Below are positions 23,339-30,734 of a DNA stretch of 30,734 bases, piece by piece; the stretch's first letter is position 1; the number at the start of each line of letters is the position of its first letter. The notes beneath the pieces are model-generated. The model searched no databases, was not told the DNA's origin, and saw nothing but the letters and a program-made list of their open reading frames with translations. The translations under genes and the position numbers were made by a program. The DNA is from CAZUTK01 sp964623265 (GTDB lineage Bacteria; Electryoneota; B3-LCP). The stretch lies in contig CAZUTK010000036.1 of the NCBI GenBank assembly GCA_964623265.1, forward strand, positions 1 to 30,734. The letters run 5' to 3'.

Positions 23339-23878
23339 TTAGATTTCCTCGATGGTGATCTGGTCGTTGGTGTAGATACAGATGGAGGAAGCGATCTTCA
23401 TCGTTTCTTCGACGATTTCGCGGGGGGAGAGCCGGGTGTGCTTCAGAAGTGCCCGCGCGGCGCCCAGAGCTTCCGGGGCGCCGGAACCGATCGCCAGGAT
23501 GCCATCATCCGGTTCGATGATTTCGCCGGTGCCGCTGATCATCAGCAGGGCATCCTTATCTACGACCGCCAGGACCGCTTCGAGGTTCCGCAGGTACTTG
23601 TCCGTGCGCCACTCCTTCGCCAACTCGACGGCGGCGCGGCGCAGGTCTCCGGGGTGAGCTTCCAGATGCTCCTCGAATTTTTCGAACAGGGTCAGCGCAT
23701 CCGCCGCCGCTCCGGCGAAGCCCGCCAGCACCTTGCCGTCCGCCATCCGCCGGATTTTCTTCCCGCTGTGCTTCAGGATGATCTCACCGTAGGTGAGCTG
23801 TCCATCCCCTCCGATCGCCGCGTGGTTCTTCTGCTTCACGGCGACGATCGTCGTGCTTCGGAAAGGCTTCTGGATCAT
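23339..23878 (-). CDS. hslV: HslV, peptidase of the HslUV protease
   Basis: 179 residues from the ATG at 23878, seven bases after AGAGG; a frame reaching 23944 would overlap dnaG and add basic residues foreign to the family. The short propeptide MIQKPFRS precedes TTIVAVK, whose first Thr (residue 9) becomes the nucleophile after removal of the leader. AIGGDGQ and the KKIRRM Lys/Arg cluster of the active site are present, as is VLAGFAGAAADALTLFEKFE. It forms the double-ring proteolytic core. It lies 40 bases after dnaG and directly before hslU. Confidence 0.96.
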   Translation of the reverse strand: MIQKPFRSTTIVAVKQKNHAAIGGDGQLTYGEIILKHSGKKIRRMADGKVLAGFAGAAADALTLFEKFEEHLEAHPGDLRRAAVELAKEWRTDKYLRNLEAVLAVVDKDALLMISGTGEIIEPDDGILAIGSGAPEALGAARALLKHTRLSPREIVEETMKIASSICIYTNDQITIEEI

Positions 23879-23918
23879 CGGCATCCTCTCTGTATCGTAT
23901 TCCCGCGTTGTGCAACCT

Positions 23919-25970
23919 TCAGAAGGGTGTCGCCGGCGCATCACCCGGCGGCGGAAGCTTCTTGCCGCTGTATTCCAGCCCCGGATGCTTGGGCAGCGCC
24001 CAGAAGGTGCGACTCTGCAAATCCTTGATTTTCGCTTTAATTTCCCGCAGTTCCGCGGTGATTTCCAATTTGTTTTCGTCCTTTAGATCCTGCGCCCGAT
24101 TTCGGTATCGCTTTTCTTCCCGCTCGATCAGCAAGCCGCGCAGGCAATCTTGCGCAATCTTGAAATCCAAATAGCGGCGCATAGCTTTGCGGTCCACGCC
24201 GGCTTCGGCTTCCGCTTCGAGCTGAGACAGCGCCTGAGCGATAAAGCTCGAATCCTCGATGAGGCTCTCTTCCCCGATCAGCTCCTCCCCCTGCAGAGGT
24301 TCCCCCTTCATCCAGGCGGTTTCCAGTTTTTCGGCGATCCGCTTTAATGGACCCGGCGTGAAATCTTCGGCGTTCAATTCCTTGAAGGCCATCGTCTGCA
24401 ATTCCGGCTGACGCAGCAGCGCCTCCAGCAGTTCCCGCTCTCTGGCGGGAAATTTCGCGGCTGGCGTGAGGCTCTTCACCCCGCCGGCGCCGGAGCGATT
24501 TTCAGATCGGCGAACCGAACGGTTGACCTGCTGCAAAGCTTTCTGCAATTCATCCAGCATCGTTTTTTCCGACAAGCCGATTTCCCGAGCGGCTTGCAGT
24601 GCCGACAGTTCCCGTTGAACGGGGTCGGGAATCAGGGTTATGCTTTGGATGATATCCCGCACGGCTTCGGTTCGCGAAAGGACGGATCCTCGAGTCCGGG
24701 CAGAGGCGTCTCCGCCGGACATCGCGGCCTTGCTCTGCATCTCCTCTTCCCGACGATACAGCCGGATGCGGTAAGCGATGGAATCTTGCGCGGCTTCCAC
24801 CAATTGAGCGAAGGCGGCGGCGCCTTCCGAGCGGATGAAGCTGTCGGGATCATGTGCTGCGGGAAGACCGACGACTCTCACTTCCAGACCAGCGCCAAGC
24901 AGGACGTCTCCGCCGCGCAGGGACGCCTTCGATCCGGCAGCGTCGCCGTCGAAGATCAGGACGATGCGGCGGCAGAACCGTCGCAGGAGATGCGCCTGTT
25001 CGATGGTCAGAGCCGTGCCGGATGTGGCGACCGCATGCGCGAAACCGGCTTCGTGCAGCCGGATTAAATCCATATAGCCTTCCACGATCAAGCACTCCCC
25101 CCGCCGGCGGATCGCTTCCCGCGCCTGGGATAAGCCGTAGAGAATCCTGCTTTTATGGTAAATGGGCGTTTCAGGCGAATTGATGTATTTGGGGGATTCT
25201 TCGCCGGCTGGGGCGGAACCTTTTTCCGACGCAGACAGGCTCAAAATTCTCCCGCCGAAACCGACCACCTTCCCCGACGCCTGTCGGCTCCTCGTGGACA
25301 GGCTCAAGATGGGGAACATCAGACGCCCGCGAAAGCGGTCGTATGGTTTGTCCCCTTTCTGCATAATCAAGCCGGCGTCCAGCAGATTCCGCAGAGTCAC
25401 TGTTTCGCCGCTCGGCGCTTGTTTTTCCTGCTGACGCGCGAACTGGATCAACCCATCCCAGCGGTTCGGTGCGTAGCCCAGACGGAATTCCCTCGCTAAA
25501 TCGGGGCTGATTCCCCGCGATTTGAGGTAAGTCCGCGCTTGCTCAAACTCCTCGCCTTTTCCTTCGAGCAGGCAGCGGGTGTAGAATTGCGCGGCGAGTT
25601 CGTTGGCGCGATAGAGGGCATCCAAGTAACGGAGGCTCTCATCCTCCTGGTCGGTGCGGCGAGATTCCGCCGCCGAAGGGAGGGCGATTCCGCAGCGTTC
25701 CGCCAGCTCGCGAGCCGCTTCCGCGAAGCTGAGCTTATCGTGCAGCTGCAGAAAAGTGAATGCATTGCCTCCCACCCCGCAGCCGAAGCAGTGAAAGATG
25801 CCCTTGCTCGGATTCACAGAGAAGGATGGGGTTTTCTCCGAGTGGAAGGGGCATAAACCGAAGTAGTTGCCCCCCTTGCGTTCCAGTTGGACGTAGCTTG
25901 AGATCAGTTCCACGATATCCGTGGCTTCGCGGATGCGTTCAATGATTTCCGCCGGGATTCTGCTTGACAT
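23919..25970 (-). CDS. dnaG: DNA primase DnaG
   Basis: 683 residues. The CHC2 zinc finger is at C40, H43, C61 and C64 (LCPFHSEKTPSF then FHCFGCGVGGN). The RNA-polymerase domain has ARELAERCGIALP and EFRLGYAP; the Toprim core has LIVEGYMDLIRLHEAG and IVLIFDGDAAG. The last 200 residues are the variable helicase-binding domain, rich in Glu/Arg and with a predicted coiled coil near the end. It makes the RNA primers for replication at the fork with DnaB. Own promoter at 26027-26055; it heads a dnaG-hslV-hslU cluster rather than the familiar rpsU-dnaG-rpoD order. Confidence 0.97.
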   Translation of the reverse strand: MSSRIPAEIIERIREATDIVELISSYVQLERKGGNYFGLCPFHSEKTPSFSVNPSKGIFHCFGCGVGGNAFTFLQLHDKLSFAEAARELAERCGIALPSAAESRRTDQEDESLRYLDALYRANELAAQFYTRCLLEGKGEEFEQARTYLKSRGISPDLAREFRLGYAPNRWDGLIQFARQQEKQAPSGETVTLRNLLDAGLIMQKGDKPYDRFRGRLMFPILSLSTRSRQASGKVVGFGGRILSLSASEKGSAPAGEESPKYINSPETPIYHKSRILYGLSQAREAIRRRGECLIVEGYMDLIRLHEAGFAHAVATSGTALTIEQAHLLRRFCRRIVLIFDGDAAGSKASLRGGDVLLGAGLEVRVVGLPAAHDPDSFIRSEGAAAFAQLVEAAQDSIAYRIRLYRREEEMQSKAAMSGGDASARTRGSVLSRTEAVRDIIQSITLIPDPVQRELSALQAAREIGLSEKTMLDELQKALQQVNRSVRRSENRSGAGGVKSLTPAAKFPARERELLEALLRQPELQTMAFKELNAEDFTPGPLKRIAEKLETAWMKGEPLQGEELIGEESLIEDSSFIAQALSQLEAEAEAGVDRKAMRRYLDFKIAQDCLRGLLIEREEKRYRNRAQDLKDENKLEITAELREIKAKIKDLQSRTFWALPKHPGLEYSGKKLPPPGDAPATPF

Positions 25971-26026
25971 CTTTCAGCATTTCATCTTGGAAAAAGCACA
26001 AACCGCAGCGCAGTGGACCCTGCAAC

Positions 26027-26055
26027 AAGATACAATTTCTTGCAGGAAAAGTCAA
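26027..26055 (-). promoter_or_regulatory. Sigma-70-type promoter of dnaG-hslVU
   Basis: Minus strand TTGACT (26050-26055), 17 bases, TATCTT (26027-26032); start near 26020 with a leader of about 50 bases. Confidence 0.75.
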
Positions 26056-26121
26056 CCGAAACTTTTTGCACTCCCCGTCTGCTGGGAATCCCATTCGGAG
26101 CCGGGTTCCTAAATCAATGGA

Positions 26122-26817
26122 TTACCCTCTTTGTGTCAGAATTTCCTCGCCGATGCGCGCCAGGGTCAGATTCTGGAGCGAGCCGGTATGAAAGTCGTAG
26201 AATTGGAAGGGCTCCGAGTCGCCGCGCCAGGATGCAGAATGCTCGGGGTTCTGGAGCCAGAGGAGAGCTCGCGCGCGCGAAATATGGGCAAGCGCCAGCA
26301 GACTGCAACCGCGGATCATAGGGTCAGCGGAACGCAGAGATTGGGTCAGTGATTCGGTCAGATGAACGAAAGGGTTCGATTTCGCCGCGGCGATCCGCGC
26401 GACTGCTCGGATCACACCGCGGCGGTAAGGTTCGGAATCTCGATGATCCAGCAGCGGAGCGGCGAATTCTGAAATCAACTCCGGGACGTTGACGAGGATT
26501 TCGGCGATGACGTCCGGCGCGCTCCAGTGGGAATTTCCGGACTCGTCATTCATCCCCCATAGCAATCTGCGCAGCATATCCCGGACGGGCTCCAAAGATC
26601 CATCGCCAACCTGGATTTTCCATGCGGCGATCCAGCCGATGGCTTCGATCGCCCGCCAGCGGATCAGCGGATCGGTTTCCAGAGTAAGCGGATTCAGAAT
26701 GCGCCAGGGGCTGCGATCTTCCTGCGCCCAGCGCCAAATCCCCGCCTTATCCCGATCTTCCAGCAGCCGGCGGACGGTTTCCCGGCGGTTTTGTTTCTGT
26801 GTGGCAGGTTCAAGCAT
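26122..26817 (-). CDS. HEAT-repeat protein of the DVU0298 type
   Basis: 231 residues, all helical in appearance. Repeats with DPLIRWRAIEAIGWIAA, EPYRRGVIRAVARIAAA and DPMIRGCSLLALAHI are HEAT/PBS-lyase-like. The block LLWGMNDESGNSHWSAPDVIAEILVNVPELISEF is the characteristic core of DVU0298-family proteins, which occur mostly in anaerobes; their role is unknown. No signal peptide, so cytoplasmic. No convincing Shine-Dalgarno before the ATG at 26817. It is divergent from the multihaem cytochrome gene, with 217 bases between them. Confidence 0.78.
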   Translation of the reverse strand: MLEPATQKQNRRETVRRLLEDRDKAGIWRWAQEDRSPWRILNPLTLETDPLIRWRAIEAIGWIAAWKIQVGDGSLEPVRDMLRRLLWGMNDESGNSHWSAPDVIAEILVNVPELISEFAAPLLDHRDSEPYRRGVIRAVARIAAAKSNPFVHLTESLTQSLRSADPMIRGCSLLALAHISRARALLWLQNPEHSASWRGDSEPFQFYDFHTGSLQNLTLARIGEEILTQRG

Positions 26818-26843
26818 AGAGTGGCTTTTTTATGAGTATGGTC

Positions 26844-26872
26844 TTGCGAACTTGGCAAATTTTAATTATTTT
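26844..26872 (+). promoter_or_regulatory. Possible promoter of the multihaem cytochrome gene
   Basis: TTGCGA (26844-26849), 17 bases, TATTTT (26867-26872) in an AT-rich island between divergent genes; four of six matches in each box. It would give a leader of about 155 bases. Confidence 0.35.
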
Positions 26873-27034
26873 TATGATATTTTTACGCGTGAACCACCGC
26901 ACTGCATCGGAAACCGCGGCTGGTGTGCATTCGTCGCCTCAACGTCTTGAAGAACGGTTCGCGCGAGTGGAGGATATGCCGATCTCCCGGGGATGATCCG
27001 AAAACCGTCTGGATCGTCAATTTTCAGGGAAAAG

Positions 27035-28546
27035 ATGAGAGAATTCCGACTGCCGAAACTGGCCTACAACTGGATCAGCGCGCTGGGCGCGATGACCGCC
27101 CTGATCGCTCTGATGATTATGTTGTTCCTATACGTCATCGGCATCTTCGCGAAGCAGACCAACCCCTACCTGGGCATCATCCTCTACATGATCTCGCCCG
27201 CTTTTCTGGTCGGCGGAATGCTTCTCATCCCTGTGGGGATGCTCTTCCGGTGGCGCGCTCTGCGCAAGTCGGCGGGGGAGGCGATCCCCGCTTGGCCCGC
27301 CATTGATTTGAACCGGAAGGATCAGCGCAATGCGGCGGTGGTCTTCATCTTCGGGTCGTTTTTATTCCTGGTGGTCAGCGCCGTGGGCAGCTACCAGGCG
27401 TTCCACTTCACGGAATCGGTCACCTTTTGCGGCAAGGTCTGCCACACGGTGATGAAGCCGGAATACACCGCTTACCAGAATTCTCCTCACGCCCGCGTCG
27501 CCTGCGTGGAATGCCACGTAGGACCCGGCGCGGACTGGTACGCTAAATCGAAGTTAGCCGGAATGTACCAGGTGTACGCGGTTCTCGCCGATGTCTATCC
27601 TCGGCCGATCGAAGTCCCCATCAAGAATCTGCGACCGGCGCGGGAAACCTGCGAGCAGTGCCACTGGCCTCAGAAGTTCTTCGGATCTCAGCAGCGCATC
27701 TTCGACCATTACCTCTACGATGAAAAGAATACTCATTGGCCCATCAATCTGTTGGTCAAGACCGGCGGCGGAGATCCCAAGACCGGCAAGGTTTCAGGCA
27801 TTCACTGGCATATGTTTATAGACAACCAGATCGAATACATCGCACGGGACAAGAGCCGTCTGGACATCCCCTGGGTTCGAAAGACGGATTTAAAGACCGG
27901 CAGAGTGCTCGTCTATCAGAATACGGAAAATCCTTTGACGGAAGAGGAGATCAAGAAGGCGACGCCGCGGGTTCTGGATTGCATGGACTGCCACGACCGC
28001 CCCAGCCACATCTACAATTCGCCGGATCACGCCATTGACCAGGCGATTCAGGTGGGCGCCCTGCCGAAAGAGCTGCCGGAAATCAAGAAGATCGCCGTGG
28101 AGGCGATGGCGAAACCATACGAAACCGAGGAAGAGGCGATCGCGGGCATCGCGGGAACAATAGACGATTTCTATCGCAGGAATTACCCCGACATTTTCCG
28201 GGAACAGCACTCGCTCATCAATACCGCGATTTTGACCACACAACGGGAATTCGCGCGCAACATCTTCCCCAATATGCGGGTGCGCTGGGAAGCGTATCCC
28301 AACAACATCGGGCACTTTTACAACGTCGGCTGCTTCCGCTGCCACGAAGGCAAGCACTTCGCCGAAGACGGGCAGACCATCACGCGGGATTGCCACGCCT
28401 GCCACACGATCTTATCTCAGGGCAGCGGCGAACGCGCCGCTTGGGCAAAGGATGAAGCGGGCTTGGCGTTCGATCATCCCGTGGACATCGGCGACGCCTG
28501 GCAGGAAGTCGGCTGTTACGAATGCCACACCGGTGTGCAGCCGTAA
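27035..28546 (+). CDS. NapC/NirT-type membrane multihaem cytochrome c (seven haem motifs)
   Basis: 503 residues from the ATG at 27035, preceded by AGGGA; a frame from 26993 has no ribosome site. Three membrane spans lie at about 15-38, 45-72 and 100-122, then a large extracytoplasmic domain with haem sites C132-x3-C136-H, C157VECH, C206EQCH, C316MDCH, C433FRCH, C453HACH and C494YECH. The first is a CX3CH variant. The stretch around MKPEYTAYQNSPHARVACVECH and LRPARETCEQCHWP is typical of quinol-oxidising NapC/NirT relatives in metal- and sulfur-reducing bacteria. It should take electrons from membrane quinol to periplasmic acceptors. Compared with four-haem NapC it has two extra N-terminal spans and three more haem motifs. 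Confidence 0.88.
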   Translation: MREFRLPKLAYNWISALGAMTALIALMIMLFLYVIGIFAKQTNPYLGIILYMISPAFLVGGMLLIPVGMLFRWRALRKSAGEAIPAWPAIDLNRKDQRNAAVVFIFGSFLFLVVSAVGSYQAFHFTESVTFCGKVCHTVMKPEYTAYQNSPHARVACVECHVGPGADWYAKSKLAGMYQVYAVLADVYPRPIEVPIKNLRPARETCEQCHWPQKFFGSQQRIFDHYLYDEKNTHWPINLLVKTGGGDPKTGKVSGIHWHMFIDNQIEYIARDKSRLDIPWVRKTDLKTGRVLVYQNTENPLTEEEIKKATPRVLDCMDCHDRPSHIYNSPDHAIDQAIQVGALPKELPEIKKIAVEAMAKPYETEEEAIAGIAGTIDDFYRRNYPDIFREQHSLINTAILTTQREFARNIFPNMRVRWEAYPNNIGHFYNVGCFRCHEGKHFAEDGQTITRDCHACHTILSQGSGERAAWAKDEAGLAFDHPVDIGDAWQEVGCYECHTGVQP

Positions 28547-28565
28547 TGCAGAGAAGGCGTGGCGA

Positions 28566-30734
28566 TCACTCCAGCTCCACGATCGTCACCCCGAACTCCC
28601 CCTCTTCCGGTCTGCCGTAGCGAAAGGATTTGACGCCCGGGTATCCTTCCAAGATCTCCCGCACGCGCTTGCGCAGAGCTCCCGTCCCCTTGCCGTGGAT
28701 GATCCGCACGGACTTCCATCCGGACACCGCGCAGTCGCTCAGATATTTCTCCACCGCGAAAACGGCTTCGTCGCCGGTCATACCGCGCAAATCTAATTGA
28801 TAGGCGCCGGCGGGCGGCGCCGCCAGCGAAATCTTCACGTCGCCTCCCTCGCGATCCGATTTCGGCGGCGGAACCGGCGTCAGGCGGGAGACTTCGATCC
28901 AGAGGTGCAAGCCGCCGACTTCCAGCATCACTTCTTTTCCGTCTTTCTTCACGGCGGAAACCTGCACCGGATTTTGCAACTCGTCCAGCCGCACCCAATC
29001 GCCGACCGCGAGAGACCGCGCAGACGGAGCCGCCTCTTCGTCCACACCTGTTTTCGATTCCGACACTCCAGGCTTTGGAACGCTCCGTTTCGACGACGTT
29101 TCCGCCAGCAGCGCGGCGATTTTCTCCTTCTCGGCTTTCACCGCGTGGTGCGCCGCGGCGATCGCCTCTCGGGACGCCTGCTGTTCCCGGATCGCCTTGA
29201 CCTGAGCTTCGATCATTTTATTGGCGCTGCGGAGAATATCCTTCGCTTCCCGCGCAGCCTGCGCCAGACGCTCTTTTTCGGTACGGGTCAGGTGATCCAG
29301 CCGCTCCTGATAGAGCTTGCGCAGGGCTTCCATCTCAATCGCCTTCGTTTCCGCCTTCCGCCGGGCGGATTCGGAGCGGCGCAGGGATTCGTTCAGCCGC
29401 GCCAGCAAATCCTCCAATTGATTTCGTTCTTCGCCGAGAAATCGGCGCGCGCGCTGCAGGAGGTCTTCCGGCATTCCCACGCGGGCGCTGATTTCCAACG
29501 CGTAGGAACTGCCCGGCACTCCCGGCCGGAAGCGAAAAGTCGGCCGCAGAGTGGTCTGGTCGAATTCCATGCTTCCGTTGAAGATGCCGGGCGTTTCATG
29601 GGCGAAGGCTTTCAGAGTCCCCTGATGTGTCGTCACCACGCCGAGGGCGCCTTGCTGCTGGAGGATCAGCAGAGCCGCCCGCGCCAGAGCCGATCCTTCC
29701 GCCGGATCCGTGCCGGCGCCGATCTCGTCCAGGAGGACGAGTTTGGGGTGCCGTTCATCCGCCAGCGCCGCCTTCAGTCGCATAAGATGCGATGTGAAGG
29801 TCGAGAGGTCCTGTTCCACCGACTGCGGATCTCCGATATCGCAGTGCAGGCTCTGCAACACTGGGATCTGCGTCCCTTCTTCCGCCGGGATGTGCATCCC
29901 GCAGGCAGCCATCAAGCAGAGCAATCCCACGGTCTTCAATGCGACGGTCTTGCCGCCGGCGTTGGGTCCGGTGATCACCAGAATGCAGCCGTCTTCACCT
30001 CCCAGGGTTAAGCTCAGAGGGACGACATCCACATCCGCCCGCAGCGCGAGCAAGGGGTGCCGGGCGTTGACCAATCTGACCAGCGGCTGCTCTGCGATTT
30101 CAGGGGGCACGCACGCCAACTTGCGAGCAAGACGAGCCTTCGCGAGGATGACATCATAGCGGACGAGGATTTCGAAGGCGGCGCGAATTTCAGCCAGATG
30201 GGCGCGGACAGCATCGCAGAGCTGCGCGAGGATGCGATGGATTTCCCGCAACTCTTCCGCCGCCAATTTGCGGATGGCGTTTCCGATGGCAATGGCTTCC
30301 AGCGGCTCGACGAAGAGGGTGGCGCCGGAAGCGGATTCATCCTGGATCACGCCGGAAACTCTGCTGCGATATTCCGCCTTGACGGGGATGAGCAATCTGC
30401 CTTCGCGGTAGGTTGGCGCATCTTCCTGAGTATATTTCTGCGCCGACCATTTCTTCAGCACCGTTTCCAACACATCCCGCTGGCGGCGGATTTCGGCTTC
30501 CTTTTGCCGGCGCAGGCGCTTCAGTTCCGGGCTGGCGGTGTCGCAGATCTCGCCGGACGCGTCGAAGACCCGATCCATCTCGGCGATCAAGCCGCGGAAA
30601 TCGCTTAATCCCTTGGCAGGTTCCGCCAGCGCAGGATAGGAAAGATCTCCCCGCGAAAACAGCTTCTTCACAGCGGCGACGGCGCGCAAAACATCCAGTA
30701 GGGGGAGATATTCGTCCCGATTCAGAAGCGCGCC
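28566..30734 (-). CDS. mutS2: MutS2 family ATPase (5' end outside window)
   Basis: The frame stays open to the window edge (GALLNRDEYLPLLDVLRAV reads on without a stop), so the first part of the clamp/core region is missing; 722 codons are present. MutS ATPase: Walker A TGPNAGGKT, STFTSHL signature, Walker B LVLLDEIGAGTDPAEG and VVTTHQGTLKAFAHETPG. A long coiled coil follows, then a KOW-like patch (LAVGDWVRL) and a C-terminal Smr domain (LDLRGMTGDEAV, IIHGKGTGALR), in which the DLRG and HGKG motifs are intact. Family members act in suppressing recombination or, in Firmicutes, in splitting collided ribosomes. It lacks the mismatch-recognition domain of MutS. Converges with the cytochrome gene with 19 bases between them. 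Confidence 0.95.
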   Translation of the reverse strand, partial: GALLNRDEYLPLLDVLRAVAAVKKLFSRGDLSYPALAEPAKGLSDFRGLIAEMDRVFDASGEICDTASPELKRLRRQKEAEIRRQRDVLETVLKKWSAQKYTQEDAPTYREGRLLIPVKAEYRSRVSGVIQDESASGATLFVEPLEAIAIGNAIRKLAAEELREIHRILAQLCDAVRAHLAEIRAAFEILVRYDVILAKARLARKLACVPPEIAEQPLVRLVNARHPLLALRADVDVVPLSLTLGGEDGCILVITGPNAGGKTVALKTVGLLCLMAACGMHIPAEEGTQIPVLQSLHCDIGDPQSVEQDLSTFTSHLMRLKAALADERHPKLVLLDEIGAGTDPAEGSALARAALLILQQQGALGVVTTHQGTLKAFAHETPGIFNGSMEFDQTTLRPTFRFRPGVPGSSYALEISARVGMPEDLLQRARRFLGEERNQLEDLLARLNESLRRSESARRKAETKAIEMEALRKLYQERLDHLTRTEKERLAQAAREAKDILRSANKMIEAQVKAIREQQASREAIAAAHHAVKAEKEKIAALLAETSSKRSVPKPGVSESKTGVDEEAAPSARSLAVGDWVRLDELQNPVQVSAVKKDGKEVMLEVGGLHLWIEVSRLTPVPPPKSDREGGDVKISLAAPPAGAYQLDLRGMTGDEAVFAVEKYLSDCAVSGWKSVRIIHGKGTGALRKRVREILEGYPGVKSFRYGRPEEGEFGVTIVELE

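Noticed and set aside
23879..23944. N-terminal extension of HslV
   Set aside because: It overlaps dnaG, adds residues foreign to the family, and the ATG at 23878 has AGAGG at normal distance.
21992..24028. 678-codon plus-strand frame opposite hslU and hslV
   Set aside because: It is antisense to two unmistakable genes, His/Asp/Phe-rich as expected for a reverse shadow in GC-rich DNA, and has no ribosome site.
30687..30689. TTG as the real start of mutS2
   Set aside because: The frame continues upstream to the window edge with residues matching the MutS2 N-terminal region, so the gene is cut by the window.

Overview
Organism. This is a moderately GC-rich bacterial window from a Gram-negative (diderm) lineage. 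An Omp85/D15-type outer-membrane barrel and an outer-envelope lipoprotein are encoded. Two secreted proteins end in the NPFNP-type (FlgD-like / type IX secretion 'type A') sorting domain. Together with FixABCX, a seven-haem NapC-like cytochrome and a choice-of-anchor V protein, this points to an FCB-superphylum-type lineage (KSB1, Zixibacteria, Calditrichota and similar) rather than a classical proteobacterium. That placement is inference; no rRNA is present. || Layout. 1-479: 3' part missing of an AT-richer secreted beta-propeller-like gene, minus strand. 642-6149: five-gene plus-strand operon with an ECF sigma factor, a membrane anti-sigma factor carrying HEAT repeats, a DUF4097 protein with 13 TSGGDI-type repeats, a polymer-forming/bactofilin-like domain fused to a D15 outer-membrane barrel, and a Toastrack (DUF2154-like) protein, closed by a terminator. 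6294-13638: minus-strand genes for a sorting-domain protein, a SUMF1-like lipoprotein, a GT39-like membrane glycosyltransferase, and the electron-bifurcating fixABCX operon with a clear promoter. 13826-15806: a WecG/TagA-type glycosyltransferase, a non-coding stretch containing a probable small RNA, and endonuclease V. 15993-19364: cold-shock protein, a cytosolic cyclic-nucleotide-domain histidine kinase, and a translationally coupled exported metallophosphoesterase. 19461-21875: SnoaL-like protein, choice-of-anchor V secreted protein, tRNA-Glu(UUC), and a single-domain response regulator. 21926-25970: dnaG-hslV-hslU operon. 26122-30734: DVU0298-like HEAT protein divergent from a seven-haem NapC/NirT-type cytochrome, then mutS2, cut by the window end. 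|| How they work together. The sigma operon looks like a self-contained envelope-stress module: a regulated sigma/anti-sigma pair drives surface proteins that resemble parts of LiaG (DUF4097) and LiaF (Toastrack), here joined with an outer-membrane barrel. FixABCX and the multihaem cytochrome both feed or drain the quinone pool, which suggests a respiratory, often anaerobic, lifestyle. The strongest undescribed candidates are the sigma/Toastrack/bactofilin-barrel operon and a roughly 100-nt RNA (about 15056 to 14956, minus strand) that has its own promoter, a 12-bp closing stem, a U-run and an exposed C-rich anti-Shine-Dalgarno-like loop.
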